Origin: Taxillus chinensis
Taxonomy: Eukaryota > Streptophyta > Magnoliopsida > Santalales > Loranthaceae
Direction: 5' to 3'
Assembly (NCBI GenBank): GCA_023512835.1
Contig: CM042092.1
Span: forward strand, 45,688,535-45,752,534
Length of the DNA: 64,000 nt
Below are positions 54,851-64,000 of the stretch, one piece after another. Each line of letters begins with the position of its first letter. Position 1 is the stretch's first letter. The translations under genes and the position numbers were made by a program. The notes beneath the pieces were generated by a model that had not been told where the DNA came from, searched no databases, and saw only the letters and a program-made list of their open reading frames with translations.

Positions 54851-57333
54851 TTCTTACCATGGATATCTTTTAATCCAGGATGATCGTCGGTTCTATTCCT
54901 CCTGACTCTTGGAACTCTCAAATCGTGCCACTCTCAATCTTCCTTCCGGTCCTCATCGGCGACCAGGATCCAGAGCCGATGGCAGCTTTAATGGGCGCAC
55001 TTACATTGGGAAGGAGTACAAGGTGAAATCCTTATAAGGTCACTACCGATGTATGGCGACCATTCCGAGCTGGTGTCTTATGGCTCGCACAACAGCCCTA
55101 GACTCCGTCCCGTATGACCTACTTCTAGCCATGTACAAAGTCTTTGAGGGTCTCCCCGATGGATCGCGGACGTTCTTTTTTTGGGCTGTCGGGCAACAAC
55201 CCAAAGAACCAATCCTTTGGGCGGATACTCGGCATTGTGTTTTGGCATTTGCGTCTGTCCCACTTCAATGGACACGGCGTCATCTCCTTCGCCCAGGCAT
55301 ACTATCTCCAACATCTTACGCCGACGGGAATCTGACGGCACGCCGACCCTCTCGCTGCTACTCGCCTTCTCCCCCCACTGGAACAACAAGACGGTTCGGT
55401 TGGTGACCCAACCGACGGCTCGCCCCTCTAGGTCGGCTCTGCCCACCGGTCCTCATGGATTCGGTCCGTAGCTGCTCCCCTCCATCTCCCGTGGCTCGTA
55501 GCACGGCGTTCGCGCCTACCCATCCGAGGTTTCGAGGCCGTCTTAGCCACGTTCTCCTCCGGTCGACTCACCGGCACCTTCGCCGCTGATGTCCGCGCAC
55601 CCGATTCTCCCGCTATAGTTCTTGCGCGTTGCGGCGGCGTGGCTAATGTCCCGGACTCTCCTCTAGAAGCTCCCCTTGCCTCCTCTTCCTCAACCACAAA
55701 ACTACCTCGACCATCTCTCCGCCGACACCCTAATGGACCTATGGTTCCGTTATAGCCTCGCCTGTACAACCTCCATCCCGACAACGACCTCCAGGTGTAT
55801 TATGCTCACAACACCAAAACCCCGGAGGGATATGATCATACTGGAACCTGGATCACGGTTTTCTTATGCCAGCATCCATTTTGGACGTGTCTTTTGCTGC
55901 TACCTCCAGACCGGCCCATGACGCACGGGTTCCTTCCCCTGCTGAGGCCCGGCCCGCTTCTCCTGCTCCAGCAATTCCCATTGTTAACCTCTCTGGTCAA
56001 AGCGGATCTGCTGCTCTGGATGCCTTCAATGCTCCGGATGCCCCCTCTGCTTCGTTGCTAACCATCCCTCGACTCCGCGACTCCTGCGCCTAACGCACTC
56101 TTGCACCTCTCCATGCAGGGAAGTCTTCCAAAGCCCCGGAGTTAGCGCTTGGACGTGCCTCTTTTGGTATGGTTCACTCCGATGTTGTGCTCTCCGCCTA
56201 GCTGGATTGCCATGCCCAAGCCCAGAGTGCCTAAATTTCTGCCATCGCCGTCAAGGTTGATGCTTTAGGTGCTCAACTCCTCTCCGCCCAAACGACTCTT
56301 CCACTTCCACAGAGCAGAAGATGGATCTCATTGCCTCATCCGTGCATTCACTGTCTACCTCTTTTGCGGACTTGGCGCACATCATGGCTCGTCCTCCTAC
56401 CGCTCCTCGGCGATCTGCCAAAACAGGGGAGAAAGTGTCATCTGATCCTCTTGTTCCTTCCTCGGCTCCTGCTAGTAAGCGGTCTGCACCTACACTTCCT
56501 CCGGGGATTCCTATCACCAAACGTAGCCGCTTCTCTCAGTCTAGCTCTTCCAATGCAGCTCCCTCTTCATCTTCTCCATCCGTGGCTGACTTCTTCCTCC
56601 CATCATATGCGGAACGTGATCCACATGATGCAGATGGAAGTGTTTTCAATGAAATGACTAAGTATGTTGCGTCTACTGCCGAGCGAAGATGTCTATCATA
56701 AATGTACCCCTTCTCCCCTAAAGATATTCAAACTCTACGTTCTGAGAAGGGTCTGTTTACCACAAAAGACATAGACAACTTCTCTTGGGCAATTAAGATA
56801 GAGATGTGATTGTTTCCATCTCTGTACAAAGACGGACACTTGTTTGATGTCTTGCCATGTTGGTCTGAGGGTTATCTTCCAGAAGTAGCCCACATCCGGA
56901 CCTTCATCGACGGAATCGCCGAGGACAAGACAAACCTTGGAAAAATCTTTCAACTATCCTCATTCCGTACGGGTCATGACGCCGCACTTCATGCTGGTTG
57001 TCTTTCTGATTCCGTCCAAGTAGATGCTCTTGATTGATTCTCATCAAGTTGTGGATAACAATGTTAGAAAGAATCAATGGGAACCATTGCGTATTCGACC
57101 GACAGAAGCAGTAAAGCAATTCGGGCATTATGAAGAAATGGGCCAAACTACTTTGGCTCCAACTGAAAAGCTGAAGGCAGCAATTTGGAGTAAGAAGCAA
57201 GTGCCACAACAGCCCAACGGAGATAGCTGGGGAGCATTTGTTTATTTCTTCATCAAATCCTTTATAAGGGTGGATAAAGACTGGAACAACATCCGCAATT
57301 ATACGATGGAGCAGACAATGGAGCTTTGAGAGA
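54851..57333 (+). pseudogene. Extra ORF region after Copia pol (unrecognised, Ser/Pro-rich)
   Basis: No known domain was recognised. Several frames are needed to read it. The clearest stretch is 56321-56701 (DLIASSVHSLSTSFADLAH, a Ser/Pro/Lys-rich middle, then DPHDADGSVFNEMTKY). It continues past a TAA at 56699-56701 (SPKDIQTLRSEKGLFTTKDI) and past a TGA at about 56807-56809. A final 101-codon frame (57024-57329) holds WGAFVYFFIKSFIRVDKDWN. Position after pol and before the 3' LTR matches the place of the so-called envelope-like ORF in SIRE elements. That identity is inferred from position only. An inverted second copy lies at 58400-59860. Confidence 0.5.
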
Positions 57334-57531
57334 AGGCAGCAACAATGATCTTCAAGTATAGTAAGTCTTATGTAGCTTAATGTAAAATTCTTGTATCAAG
57401 GCTGAATTATACCTGGAGTTCTTTGACTAAATCAAATATGCAAGTTATCTTTATTTCAGTATGTTATCTTTTTGCTTTACTTACCAAATCAGATTACAAA
57501 GGGTTTTGGCATATCCATAATTGGGAGAGAT

Positions 57532-58390
57532 TGTTGGATCAAACCCAGAATTTGGATGATGCGGATAAAACCCTATATAATTTGATTTGAGACCCTGCAT
57601 GTTTATTCTTAAGTTGTTGCAGAAGATATGATCTTAATCCGGACCTTCACTCGTGAGAGCAAAGCTAAGGACAGGATACATAATCCCGATCCATATTAAC
57701 GTGAGTGTCGTCAAACACTTGGTAAATAACCAAGTCTACACTTCATACTGAATAAGGATCACTCTTGCGGACTAAACACTTAAAGCTACGAACGAAGGAT
57801 TCCGCGTCTTAAAGTTTAAACGGACTAAGTCAAATAGATGTAGAATAAGAATCCTAGTCTACATATCGCATGGAGTAAGAGAAAGTTATCACGAACAAAA
57901 AGTTAGGTCTTCCACTCATGCGGACTAAGGACAAGAAGACACCGGAGTGAGGAATCCGAGTCTTTTATAGATGCGAAGTACAGAAGCACTTGTGCGGAAT
58001 AAGGACCTGAGTCCTTTGTTCGGACGGAGTAAGAAAAATAGATGCGGAGTAAGGAATCTGAATCTATTACTCGTGCGGAGTAAGGAAACGTTGATGCGGA
58101 GTAAGCTCTCTGACCTTCTTGTTCATACGGAGTAAGGAAGCGCTGACACAGAATAAGGATTCAAGTACCAAATTGATATGGAGTAAGCAACCACTGACAC
58201 AAAGTAAGGATCCGAGCTTCATCAACGCTGCTTCAACTTATCTCTTCGTATTCAAAGTCGTCAACTCGGTGTGTCCTGATGTAAGACAAACTCGTTGAGA
58301 ACCTAAAGTATCTTACACGTGGATCACGCGGATATGTGGACAAAGTAATTCACAGTTTAAAGACCCAAGATCTTGAGCTCCACATCCATA
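57532..58390 (+). repeat. 3' LTR of the Copia element, truncated
   Basis: It starts tgttggatcaaaccc directly after a purine-rich tract and matches 45320-46200. About eleven GCGGAGTAAGGA-like direct repeats occur at 57919-58210. Homology to the 5' LTR stops at about 58385 (cttgagctccacatcc), where the inverted copy of the extra ORF begins. Confidence 0.75.
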
Positions 58391-58399
58391 GCAATCAAG

Positions 58400-59860
58400 G
58401 CAGAGAGATTACCGAGGAAAGATTTTTCCATGGTTTGTTGTCCTCAGCAGTTCCATTGATGAAGGTCCAGATGTGGGCTATCTCTGGAAGAAAACCCTTA
58501 GACCAACACACAGAAGACCTTAAACAAGTGTTCGTCCTTGTACGAGAGACGGAAATAGCCTCATCTCCGTCTTAACTACCCCAGAGAAGTCGTCTATGTC
58601 TTCTGTGGTAAACAGGCCCTTCTCAGAACGTAGAGTCTGAATATCTTCGGGGGAGAAGGGGTACATTTCTGATAAACATCTTCGCTTGGCAGTAGACGCG
58701 GCATACTTAGTCATTTCATTGAAAACACTTCCATCCGCATCATGTGGATCACGTTTGGTGTATGATGGGAGAAAGGTGTCAGCCACGGATAGAGAAGACG
58801 AAGAAGGAGCTGCACTGGAGGAGCTGGGCTGAGAGAAGCGGCTACGTTTGGAGATAGGAATCCCTGGAGGAAGTGTAGGTGTAGACCGCTTACCAGCAGG
58901 AGTCGAGGAAGTTGCAGGAGGATCAGATGACACTTTCTCCCCCGTATTGGCGAGATCGCCTGGAGCGGTAGGAGGATGAGTCATCGTGTGAGCCAAGTCC
59001 GCAAATGAGGTTGACAAAGAATGCACGCACGAGGCAACAAGATCCATCTTCTACTCTATGGAAATGAAAGAGTTGGTTAGGGCGGAGAGGAGTTGGGCGC
59101 CTAGAGCATCAACCTTGACGGCGATGGCGGAAATTTGGGCACTTTGGGCTTGGGCGTGGTAGTCCAGCTAGGCGGAGAGCACAGCATCGGAGTGAACCGT
59201 GCCAAAAGAGGCACGTCCAAGCGCTAACTCCGGGGCTTTGGAGGACTCCCCCGCATGAAGAGGTGTAGGAGTGTGTTGGGCGAGGAGTTAGGCCGGAGTG
59301 GAGGGATGGTCGGCAGCAGCAGCGGAGGAGGCATCCGGAGCATCGGAGGCATCTTGGAGTAAGCAGATCCACTTTGACTAGAGAGGTCAATAACGGGAAT
59401 GGTTGCGGTAGGAGAAGCGGGTCGGGCCTCGGCAGGGGGAAGGAACCCATGCATCATGGGCCGGTTCGGAGGTAACGAGTGAAAGTCACGTCCGAAATGG
59501 ATGCCGGCGTAAGAAAAGCGTGATCCAGGTTCTAGATGATCATATCCTTCGGGGTTTTGGTGTTGCGAGCGTAATACACCAGGAGGTCGTTGTCGGGGAT
59601 GGAGACTGTGCGAGGCTAGGCTAAAACGGAACCATAGGTCCGTTAGGGTGTCGGTGCGAGATGGTCGAGGTAGTCTCGAGGTTGAGGAAGTGGAGGCAAG
59701 GGAGCTTCCAGGAGGAGAGTCTGGGACATCAGCCACTACCGCAAAGAACAGAGGGAGAATTGGGTGCGAGGACATTAGTAGCAGAAGGTCTTGGTGAGTC
59801 GGTCGGAGGAGAGCGTGGCTGAGACGGCCCTACAACCTCAGAAGGGTCTACGCGAATTCT
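58400..59860 (-). pseudogene. Inverted second copy of the extra ORF
   Basis: The minus-strand sequence matches the plus strand at about 55520-56960, forming a diverged inverted repeat with arms of about 1.4 kb. The longest frame (58520-59047, 175 codons) reads DLVASCVHSLSTSFADLAH through VFNEMTKYAASTAKRRCLS and SPEDIQTLRSEKGLFTTEDI. It lacks the stops seen in the plus copy at that place. The 5' part (59224-59775) is frameshifted, with DTLTDLWFRFSLA readable. Function unknown. Confidence 0.6.
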
Positions 59861-59875
59861 GTGCTGGGAGTCTTG

Positions 59876-60294
59876 TGTCACGGGGTCAGGTTTCCTGCGC
59901 CCCTCAACCCATTACGGCACTCAACTTCTCTATCCATGGTCCTCTAAGTTTAGCCTTTGAGGGTTGAAGCGCACGTAGACTGGTTTCGCCCTGCCACTAG
60001 GTTCATCAGGAGAACGGCCCCAGTTCCCGACCAGTTTGTGTAAGGATGGCCAAATTCCTTCTTCAATATCAAGTCCTCGACTAGCAGCGTGCTCCCCGCA
60101 TTTAACCGGGTCGACACATCAGAACTCCGAAGGGGCTCCATCCATTCTCCTCCACGAACTGCCTAGACCCTTCCATTGCGCACCGCTGCGCACCATCTAT
60201 GCTTCCAACTAACCCAACCCCTCTCCTTTAAGTAGCACAAATACATTTCCGAATCGTGCCACTAAGAAATGTCCTGAATCCTCGGGTCGTGACA
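59876..60294 (-). repeat. TRIM LTR 1
   Basis: tgtcacggggtcagg to ggtcgtgaca, 419 bp. It abuts the inverted extra ORF on its left and the polypurine tract ttctcctccaccc (plus-strand sense) on its right. Confidence 0.85.
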
Positions 60295-60659
60295 TTCTCC
60301 TCCACCCAATCCTCGCAACTTCCTCATTGCATTTGTTGACATCACTTCCTCGCAGGCTATGGCATCTTCACCTCGACACCCTCCCGCTCGCCCAATGTCA
60401 ACTGCTTGGACATCGCTTCCCTGCAGGATGCAACACCTTTACCAAGATGCTCCCCTGCTCGCTCAATGTCCAACGGATAGGAGGCTTCCAAGATTGCTCC
60501 AACGTGCTCATTCGTACTCCCTTGCCTAACTCTGTATACTCTAACTCTATGGACACGAGATGTGTAAGACACTACCGGTCGACTCACCTCTGTGAGCTCC
60601 CACCATGGGATCACGCTACTCGCAAGAGTGCTCGGCGAGTCTTCGGGATTCGGGCCGGT

Positions 60660-60675
60660 TCAGCTCTGATACCAC
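60660..60675 (-). other. TRIM PBS 1
   Basis: Plus-strand gctctgatacca is the reverse complement of TGGTATCAGAGC and lies just left of LTR 2. The second PBS, with the same 12 bases, is at about 61461-61475 left of LTR 3. Confidence 0.85.
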
Positions 60676-61079
60676 TGGTCACGGGGTTAGGTTTCCTTCT
60701 CCCCTCAATCCATTATGGCACTTAGCTTCTCTATCCACGGTCCGCTAAGTTTAGCCTTTGAGGGTTAAAGCGCACGTAGACTAGTTTCGCCCTGCTATTG
60801 GGCTCATCAGGAGAACGGCCCCAATTCCCAACCAGTTTGTGTAAGGATGGCCAAATCCCTTCTTCAATGTCAACTCCTCAACTAGCGGCGTGCTCCTCGC
60901 ATTCAACCGGGTCGACATGTCGAACTCCGAAAGGGCTCCATCCATTCTCCTCCACGAACTGTCTGGAGCCTTCCGTTGTTCACCGTCTACGCTTCCAACC
61001 AACCCCTCTCCTTAAAGTAGTACGAATATATTTCTGGATCGTGTCACTGAGAAATGTCCCGAATCCTCGTGTCGTGACA
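60676..61079 (-). repeat. TRIM LTR 2 (shared middle LTR)
   Basis: Starts tggtcacggggttagg (one base change at the terminus) and ends tgtcgtgaca, 404 bp. It serves both flanking internal regions, with a PBS on its left and a polypurine tract on its right. Confidence 0.85.
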
Positions 61080-61475
61080 TTCTCCTCCACCCAATCCTCA
61101 CAACATCCTCATTGCGTTTGTTGACATTGCTTCCCCGCAGGCTATGGCATCTTCACCTCGACACTCTCCCACTCACCCAATGTCAACTGATTGGACATCG
61201 CTTCCCCACAAGATGCAACATCTTTACCAAGATGCTCCCCCGCTCGCCCAATATCCAATGGATAGGAGGCTTCGAAGATCACTCTGACGCGCTCCTTCGT
61301 ACTCCCTTGCCCAACTCTATATTACACTCTAGGATATTCAAACTCTATGGACACGAGATATGTAAAACACTAACGGTCGACTCACCTCTTGTGACCTCCC
61401 ACCTTGGGATCACGCTACTCGCGAGAGTGCTCGGCGAGTCTTTAGGATACGGGATGGTTTAGCTCTGATACCACT

Positions 61476-61879
61476 TGTCACGAGGTCAAGTTTTCTGCGC
61501 CCCTCAACCCATTGCGGCACTTAGCTTTTCTATCAACGGTCCGCGAAGTTTAGCCTTTGAGGGTTGAAGCGTATGTAGATTGATTTCGCCCTACCATTGG
61601 GCTCATCAGGAGAATGGCTCCGGTTCCCCTACCAATTTGTGTAAGGATGGCCAAATCCCTTCTTCAATGTCAAGTCCTCGACTAGCGGTATGCTCCCCGC
61701 ATTCAACTGGGTCGGCACGCCCGAACTCCGAAGGGGCTCCATCCATTCTCCTCCACGAACCGCCTAGAGCCTTCCACGCGCACCGTCTATGCTTCCAACC
61801 AACCCCTCTCCTTCAAGTAGCACGAATACATTTCTGGATCGTGTCACTAAGAAACATCCCGGGTCCTCGAGTCGTGACA
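61476..61879 (-). repeat. TRIM LTR 3
   Basis: tgtcacgaggtcaag to agtcgtgaca, 404 bp. Plus-strand Copia gag sequence follows directly. Confidence 0.85.
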
Positions 61880-63178
61880 CGCCGGAAAGAAGGAAAGCTT
61901 GTGAAACCAACTATCAAGGCCAAGCTTGTGCTGAAGAAGATCCCAGATGTACAGAAGCTGAGCAACACCAGCTTTCAGGGTCACTACTACTACTGCAAAG
62001 TGTGGGGTCACATGTCAAGATTCTGTTGGTGGAGGTATCCGGTACAAGCTTCCAGATAGAGATGAAGACAGTAGAAGGAGCTTGTATCCCGTGGAGAGAA
62101 ATAAACTAGTTAGAAGTTTCTGTACTTACTATCAGAAATAAGGACATGATGAGACTTCATGCTAGTGGAAACCAAAGTTCATTTCCACAAACAACAAGTT
62201 TGTTGTACTTGCAGATTTGAAAGTTTGTTCCAAGTGTGGCAGTGAACGTCACAGTTCTGGAAAAGTGCTTATTCCTAAGCAGAATAAGAAAAAGAATACT
62301 ATGAAAGTTCAAGAGAAAAGGAAAGAGAAAGCATCTCGAAAGACTGTAAAGCCTACATCTCAGGGGGAGTGCTTCAAGTCTAAAGTAAAATAGGAAGAAC
62401 GCTTCAAGTCTAAAGTAAAACAAGTCTATGTGGATAAGGGAAAAGAAGTTATTCATATTGCTGAGATTCCATTGAAAGTATACATCAAGGACAGACAGTG
62501 GATTCTTGATAGCGGCTGCCTCAAGTCACATGACTGGTGATCTGAAGAAACTATCAGATGTAAACAAAGACAAGTCTGGCAAGGTAAGATTTGGCAATGA
62601 TAGCTCTTTGAAGATCAAGGGGTTAGGATCTTCCAAATGGGGAAAGTGTAAACTGAAGGATGTTCTACACGTTGAAGGATTGAAGTACAATCTAGTATCC
62701 ATTAGTCAGCTGTGTGATGCAGGTCATGAAGTGACCTTTACTAAAACTGGATGACAAGTGAAGAGAGAGAATGGAAACACAGTAGCAGCTGGAAGAAGGA
62801 CAGATGGGGACTTGTATGTGATTGATGAAAACAAGACCCATAGCTGTCATATATCAAAGACAGAAGAGAATGAACTCTGGCATAAAAGACTAGGACATCT
62901 AAATCAGAAGAATATGAGAAGACTTGTTAACTGCAAGGCTATCAGAGATATCCCATATATTTAAAGAGATAGAGAGCATGTCTGCTCAGCATGCTTACAT
63001 GGAAAGCAGACCAGATTTCATTACAAACTGAAGGAGTATAGTTCAGAAGCCTCTCTAGACATTGTGTATACTAAATTATGCCGACCTATGAGGAACAAGA
63101 GACTCAATGGTGAGAGATATTTCATCTTGTTTGTGGATGATTTCACCAAGAGGTCCTGCATTATGTATTTAAAGCACA
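61880..63178 (+). pseudogene. gag-pol: Ty1/Copia gag-protease-integrase fragment, right edge
   Basis: The gag end has a knuckle-like CKVWGHMSRFC (about 61997-62026), related to the minus-strand fragment at 1-779. Protease is marked by WILDSG (about 62500-62516), followed by a one-base shift into SSHMTGDLKKLSDVNKD. The frame 62506-62754 runs through KLKDVLHVEGLKYNLVSISQ and stops at TGA. The pre-integrase domain is at 62758-62964 (DLYVIDENK, LWHKRLGHLNQKNMRRL). The integrase zinc finger and core start follow (CSACLHGKQTRFH, FILFVDDFTK) to about 63178, where an LTR interrupts it. The order is Copia-like. The lineage is not assigned. Confidence 0.8.
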
Positions 63179-63314
63179 AGTGTAGAGACTCGTATTTGGG
63201 TAGTGTTGAGAGATAGCCATTCTATGGGAATGCAACTATCTAGACGGTAGTGTAGTCGTCGATGTGAGCATTTTGACAGTACTTGGGCCCGATTCCGGAT
63301 CGGGGCCCCGAGTG
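63179..63314 (+). repeat. Start of a second-Gypsy-family LTR
   Basis: TGTAGAGACTCGTATTTGGG and the next 100 bp match, in opposite orientation, the LTR end at about 29795-29917 (including gtagtgtagtcgtcgatgtg). It breaks the Copia integrase on its left and is cut at about 63312 by the next LTR. Confidence 0.75.
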
Positions 63315-64000
63315 TGTCACGCCCTCAAATTCCAGGGAACCCGGAACTAGGAACATGACTTCCCCTTGCCCGCACCCGAAAGGTCAAGGGGTTGGTGACT
63401 AGTACCGATAGAGACTACACCGCGGGTGCTATCTCAAATATGTAACCCTGTACAATCATACATCAAGGGTAATCCTGTACTTTTCCATACATCATCATGC
63501 ATATGATAAGTCAAACAGTCATATAGACATTACATCACAAATAGTATGCAAATACAATTGTCCACGGACCCATGTCCGGGATACAACACATAATAAAATA
63601 CAGAATACAGTACTGTATCATACATCAGAGTAGTGGGCGTCCTCCTGGAAGAAAGTCCTCCACTAGTCTCAGGTCACACCTGAAAAGGGTAAATAACAAG
63701 TAGGGGTGAGCAACAAGCTCGATAGGTGACCCCAAAGCTCCACATCATGCAACACATATAAGTCTATACTACATGCTCAGTGTACTCGTGCCTTGTGTAG
63801 TGTGCACAATCATCAGGACTCGGCCGCAAACAAACATCGGGACTCGGCTTGCCCACACAAGACAACTTGTCCATGATCCTCCATGGGATCCCGGCTCAGG
63901 GCACTCGGCTCCGGCTCCATGAGCTCAACGGCTCAACTCAGGCCTTAGCTTGTCCACGCGCAATATGCCCAGCCAAAGTCGCCACACGGCCTCGCCATCG
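63315..64000 (-). repeat. Minus-strand LTR of a further Tekay-like subfamily, incomplete
   Basis: It begins TGTCACGCCCTC, an LTR end in reverse orientation. The layout resembles the Tekay LTRs: an aagtaggggtgagcaacaagctc block parallels aggaggggtgagcaaccacg at 1097, and cactcggctc/gactcggc repeats follow. The window ends inside it. Subfamily assignment is tentative. Confidence 0.6.

Larger units (their letters stand above)
41568..58390 (+). mobile_element. SIRE/Maximus-like Ty1/Copia element, heavily interrupted
   Basis: The 5' LTR starts at 41568 and is split by a solo LTR at 41597-45314. It continues to about 46200. The 3' LTR starts at 57532 after a short purine run (attgggagaga) and is cut at about 58390. 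Between them lie Copia integrase, RT and RNase H in the order typical of Ty1/Copia, and an additional ORF region after pol. Motifs such as YMDDIIFGSSN-like sequence and FEMSMMGELSYFLGIEIKQ resemble the SIRE/Maximus lineage. All frames are heavily mutated. Confidence 0.75.
59876..61879 (-). mobile_element. Tandem TRIM-like miniature LTR retrotransposon
   Basis: Three LTRs of about 404-419 bp (59876-60294, 60676-61079, 61476-61879) alternate with two internal regions of about 380-400 bp. The repeat period is 800 bp. LTRs start TGTCACG and end CGTGACA on the plus strand. Left of the second and third LTRs the minus strand carries TGGTATCAGAGC, the tRNA-Met PBS. Right of the first and second LTRs the minus strand carries gggtggaggagaa, a polypurine tract. 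The internal regions have no coding capacity. The size and lack of genes fit TRIM elements, and the LTR-internal-LTR-internal-LTR layout is a tandem form. No TSD was found. Confidence 0.85.

Noticed and set aside
58520..59047. Serine/proline-rich 175-codon frame as a host gene
   Set aside because: A diverged second copy lies inside the Copia element between pol and the 3' LTR, so it is retroelement-derived. No promoter or splice structure was evident.
59871..61884. TSD around the TRIM array
   Set aside because: Five bases on the left (tcttg) and right (cgccg) do not match, so no insertion-site duplication can be claimed.
1..64000. tRNA, rRNA or host protein genes
   Set aside because: I looked for them while reading both strands. 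The only tRNA-like signals are PBS sequences, and every long frame with a recognisable motif is a retroelement protein.

Overview
This window looks like plant nuclear DNA from a heterochromatic, retrotransposon-filled region. I found no convincing host protein gene, tRNA or rRNA. Almost every stretch belongs to an LTR retrotransposon. The evidence is primer-binding sites of the type TGGTATCAGAGC (initiator tRNA-Met), polypurine tracts, paired 5-bp target-site duplications, and decayed gag-pol frames. The dominant family is a Ty3/Gypsy chromovirus of the Tekay/Del type: protease, RT, RNase H, integrase and a C-terminal chromodomain, with unusually long LTRs of about 1.8-1.9 kb. A Ty1/Copia element resembling SIRE/Maximus, a second Gypsy family, a Tat/Ogre-like LTR end, a tandem TRIM-like miniature element and several solo LTRs are also present. 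The species cannot be told from the sequence.

Layout. 1-779 and 17887-18093 are two halves of one minus-strand Copia gag. They are split by a minus-strand Tekay-type element (780-17881, TSD tttga) that has lost most of pol. That element's 3' LTR was itself split by a plus-strand full-length Tekay element (2485-11620, TSD tccaa). 18095-25815 is a 5'-truncated plus-strand Tekay copy whose RT is interrupted by a minus-strand solo LTR (19304-21196, TSD ttgct). 25816-29917 is a minus-strand fragment of a different Gypsy family (gag and protease, then a long LTR holding a 500-N gap). 29918-32728 is a third Tekay-lineage pol, truncated at both ends. 33131-34146 continues at 40993-41208 and resembles a Tat/Ogre LTR end with its PBS and leader. 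It is split by a fourth Tekay copy (34152-40987, TSD gttca) that lost its promoter and gag start by an internal deletion.

41568-58390 is a decayed Copia element with SIRE-like RT signatures and an extra open reading frame after pol. Its 5' LTR holds a solo LTR of another family (41597-45314, TSD atgat), which in turn holds a solo Tekay LTR (43044-44928, TSD tccca). An inverted second copy of the extra ORF (58400-59860) follows. Then comes a tandem TRIM-like array of LTR-internal-LTR-internal-LTR (59876-61879), a plus-strand Copia gag-pol fragment related to the one at the left edge, and two more LTR pieces at the right edge.

The coding regions are pseudogenes that illustrate retroelement life cycles rather than a working pathway. 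The most interesting material is non-coding. The Tekay LTRs carry a set of short inverted-repeat modules whose two arms change together between subfamilies. Just upstream of the TATA box they carry two or three copies of a palindromic ACGT-core element. A hairpin at the end of pol is duplicated before the polypurine tract. Premature stops in two Tekay copies are almost all CAG to TAG, as expected from decay of CHG-methylated DNA.
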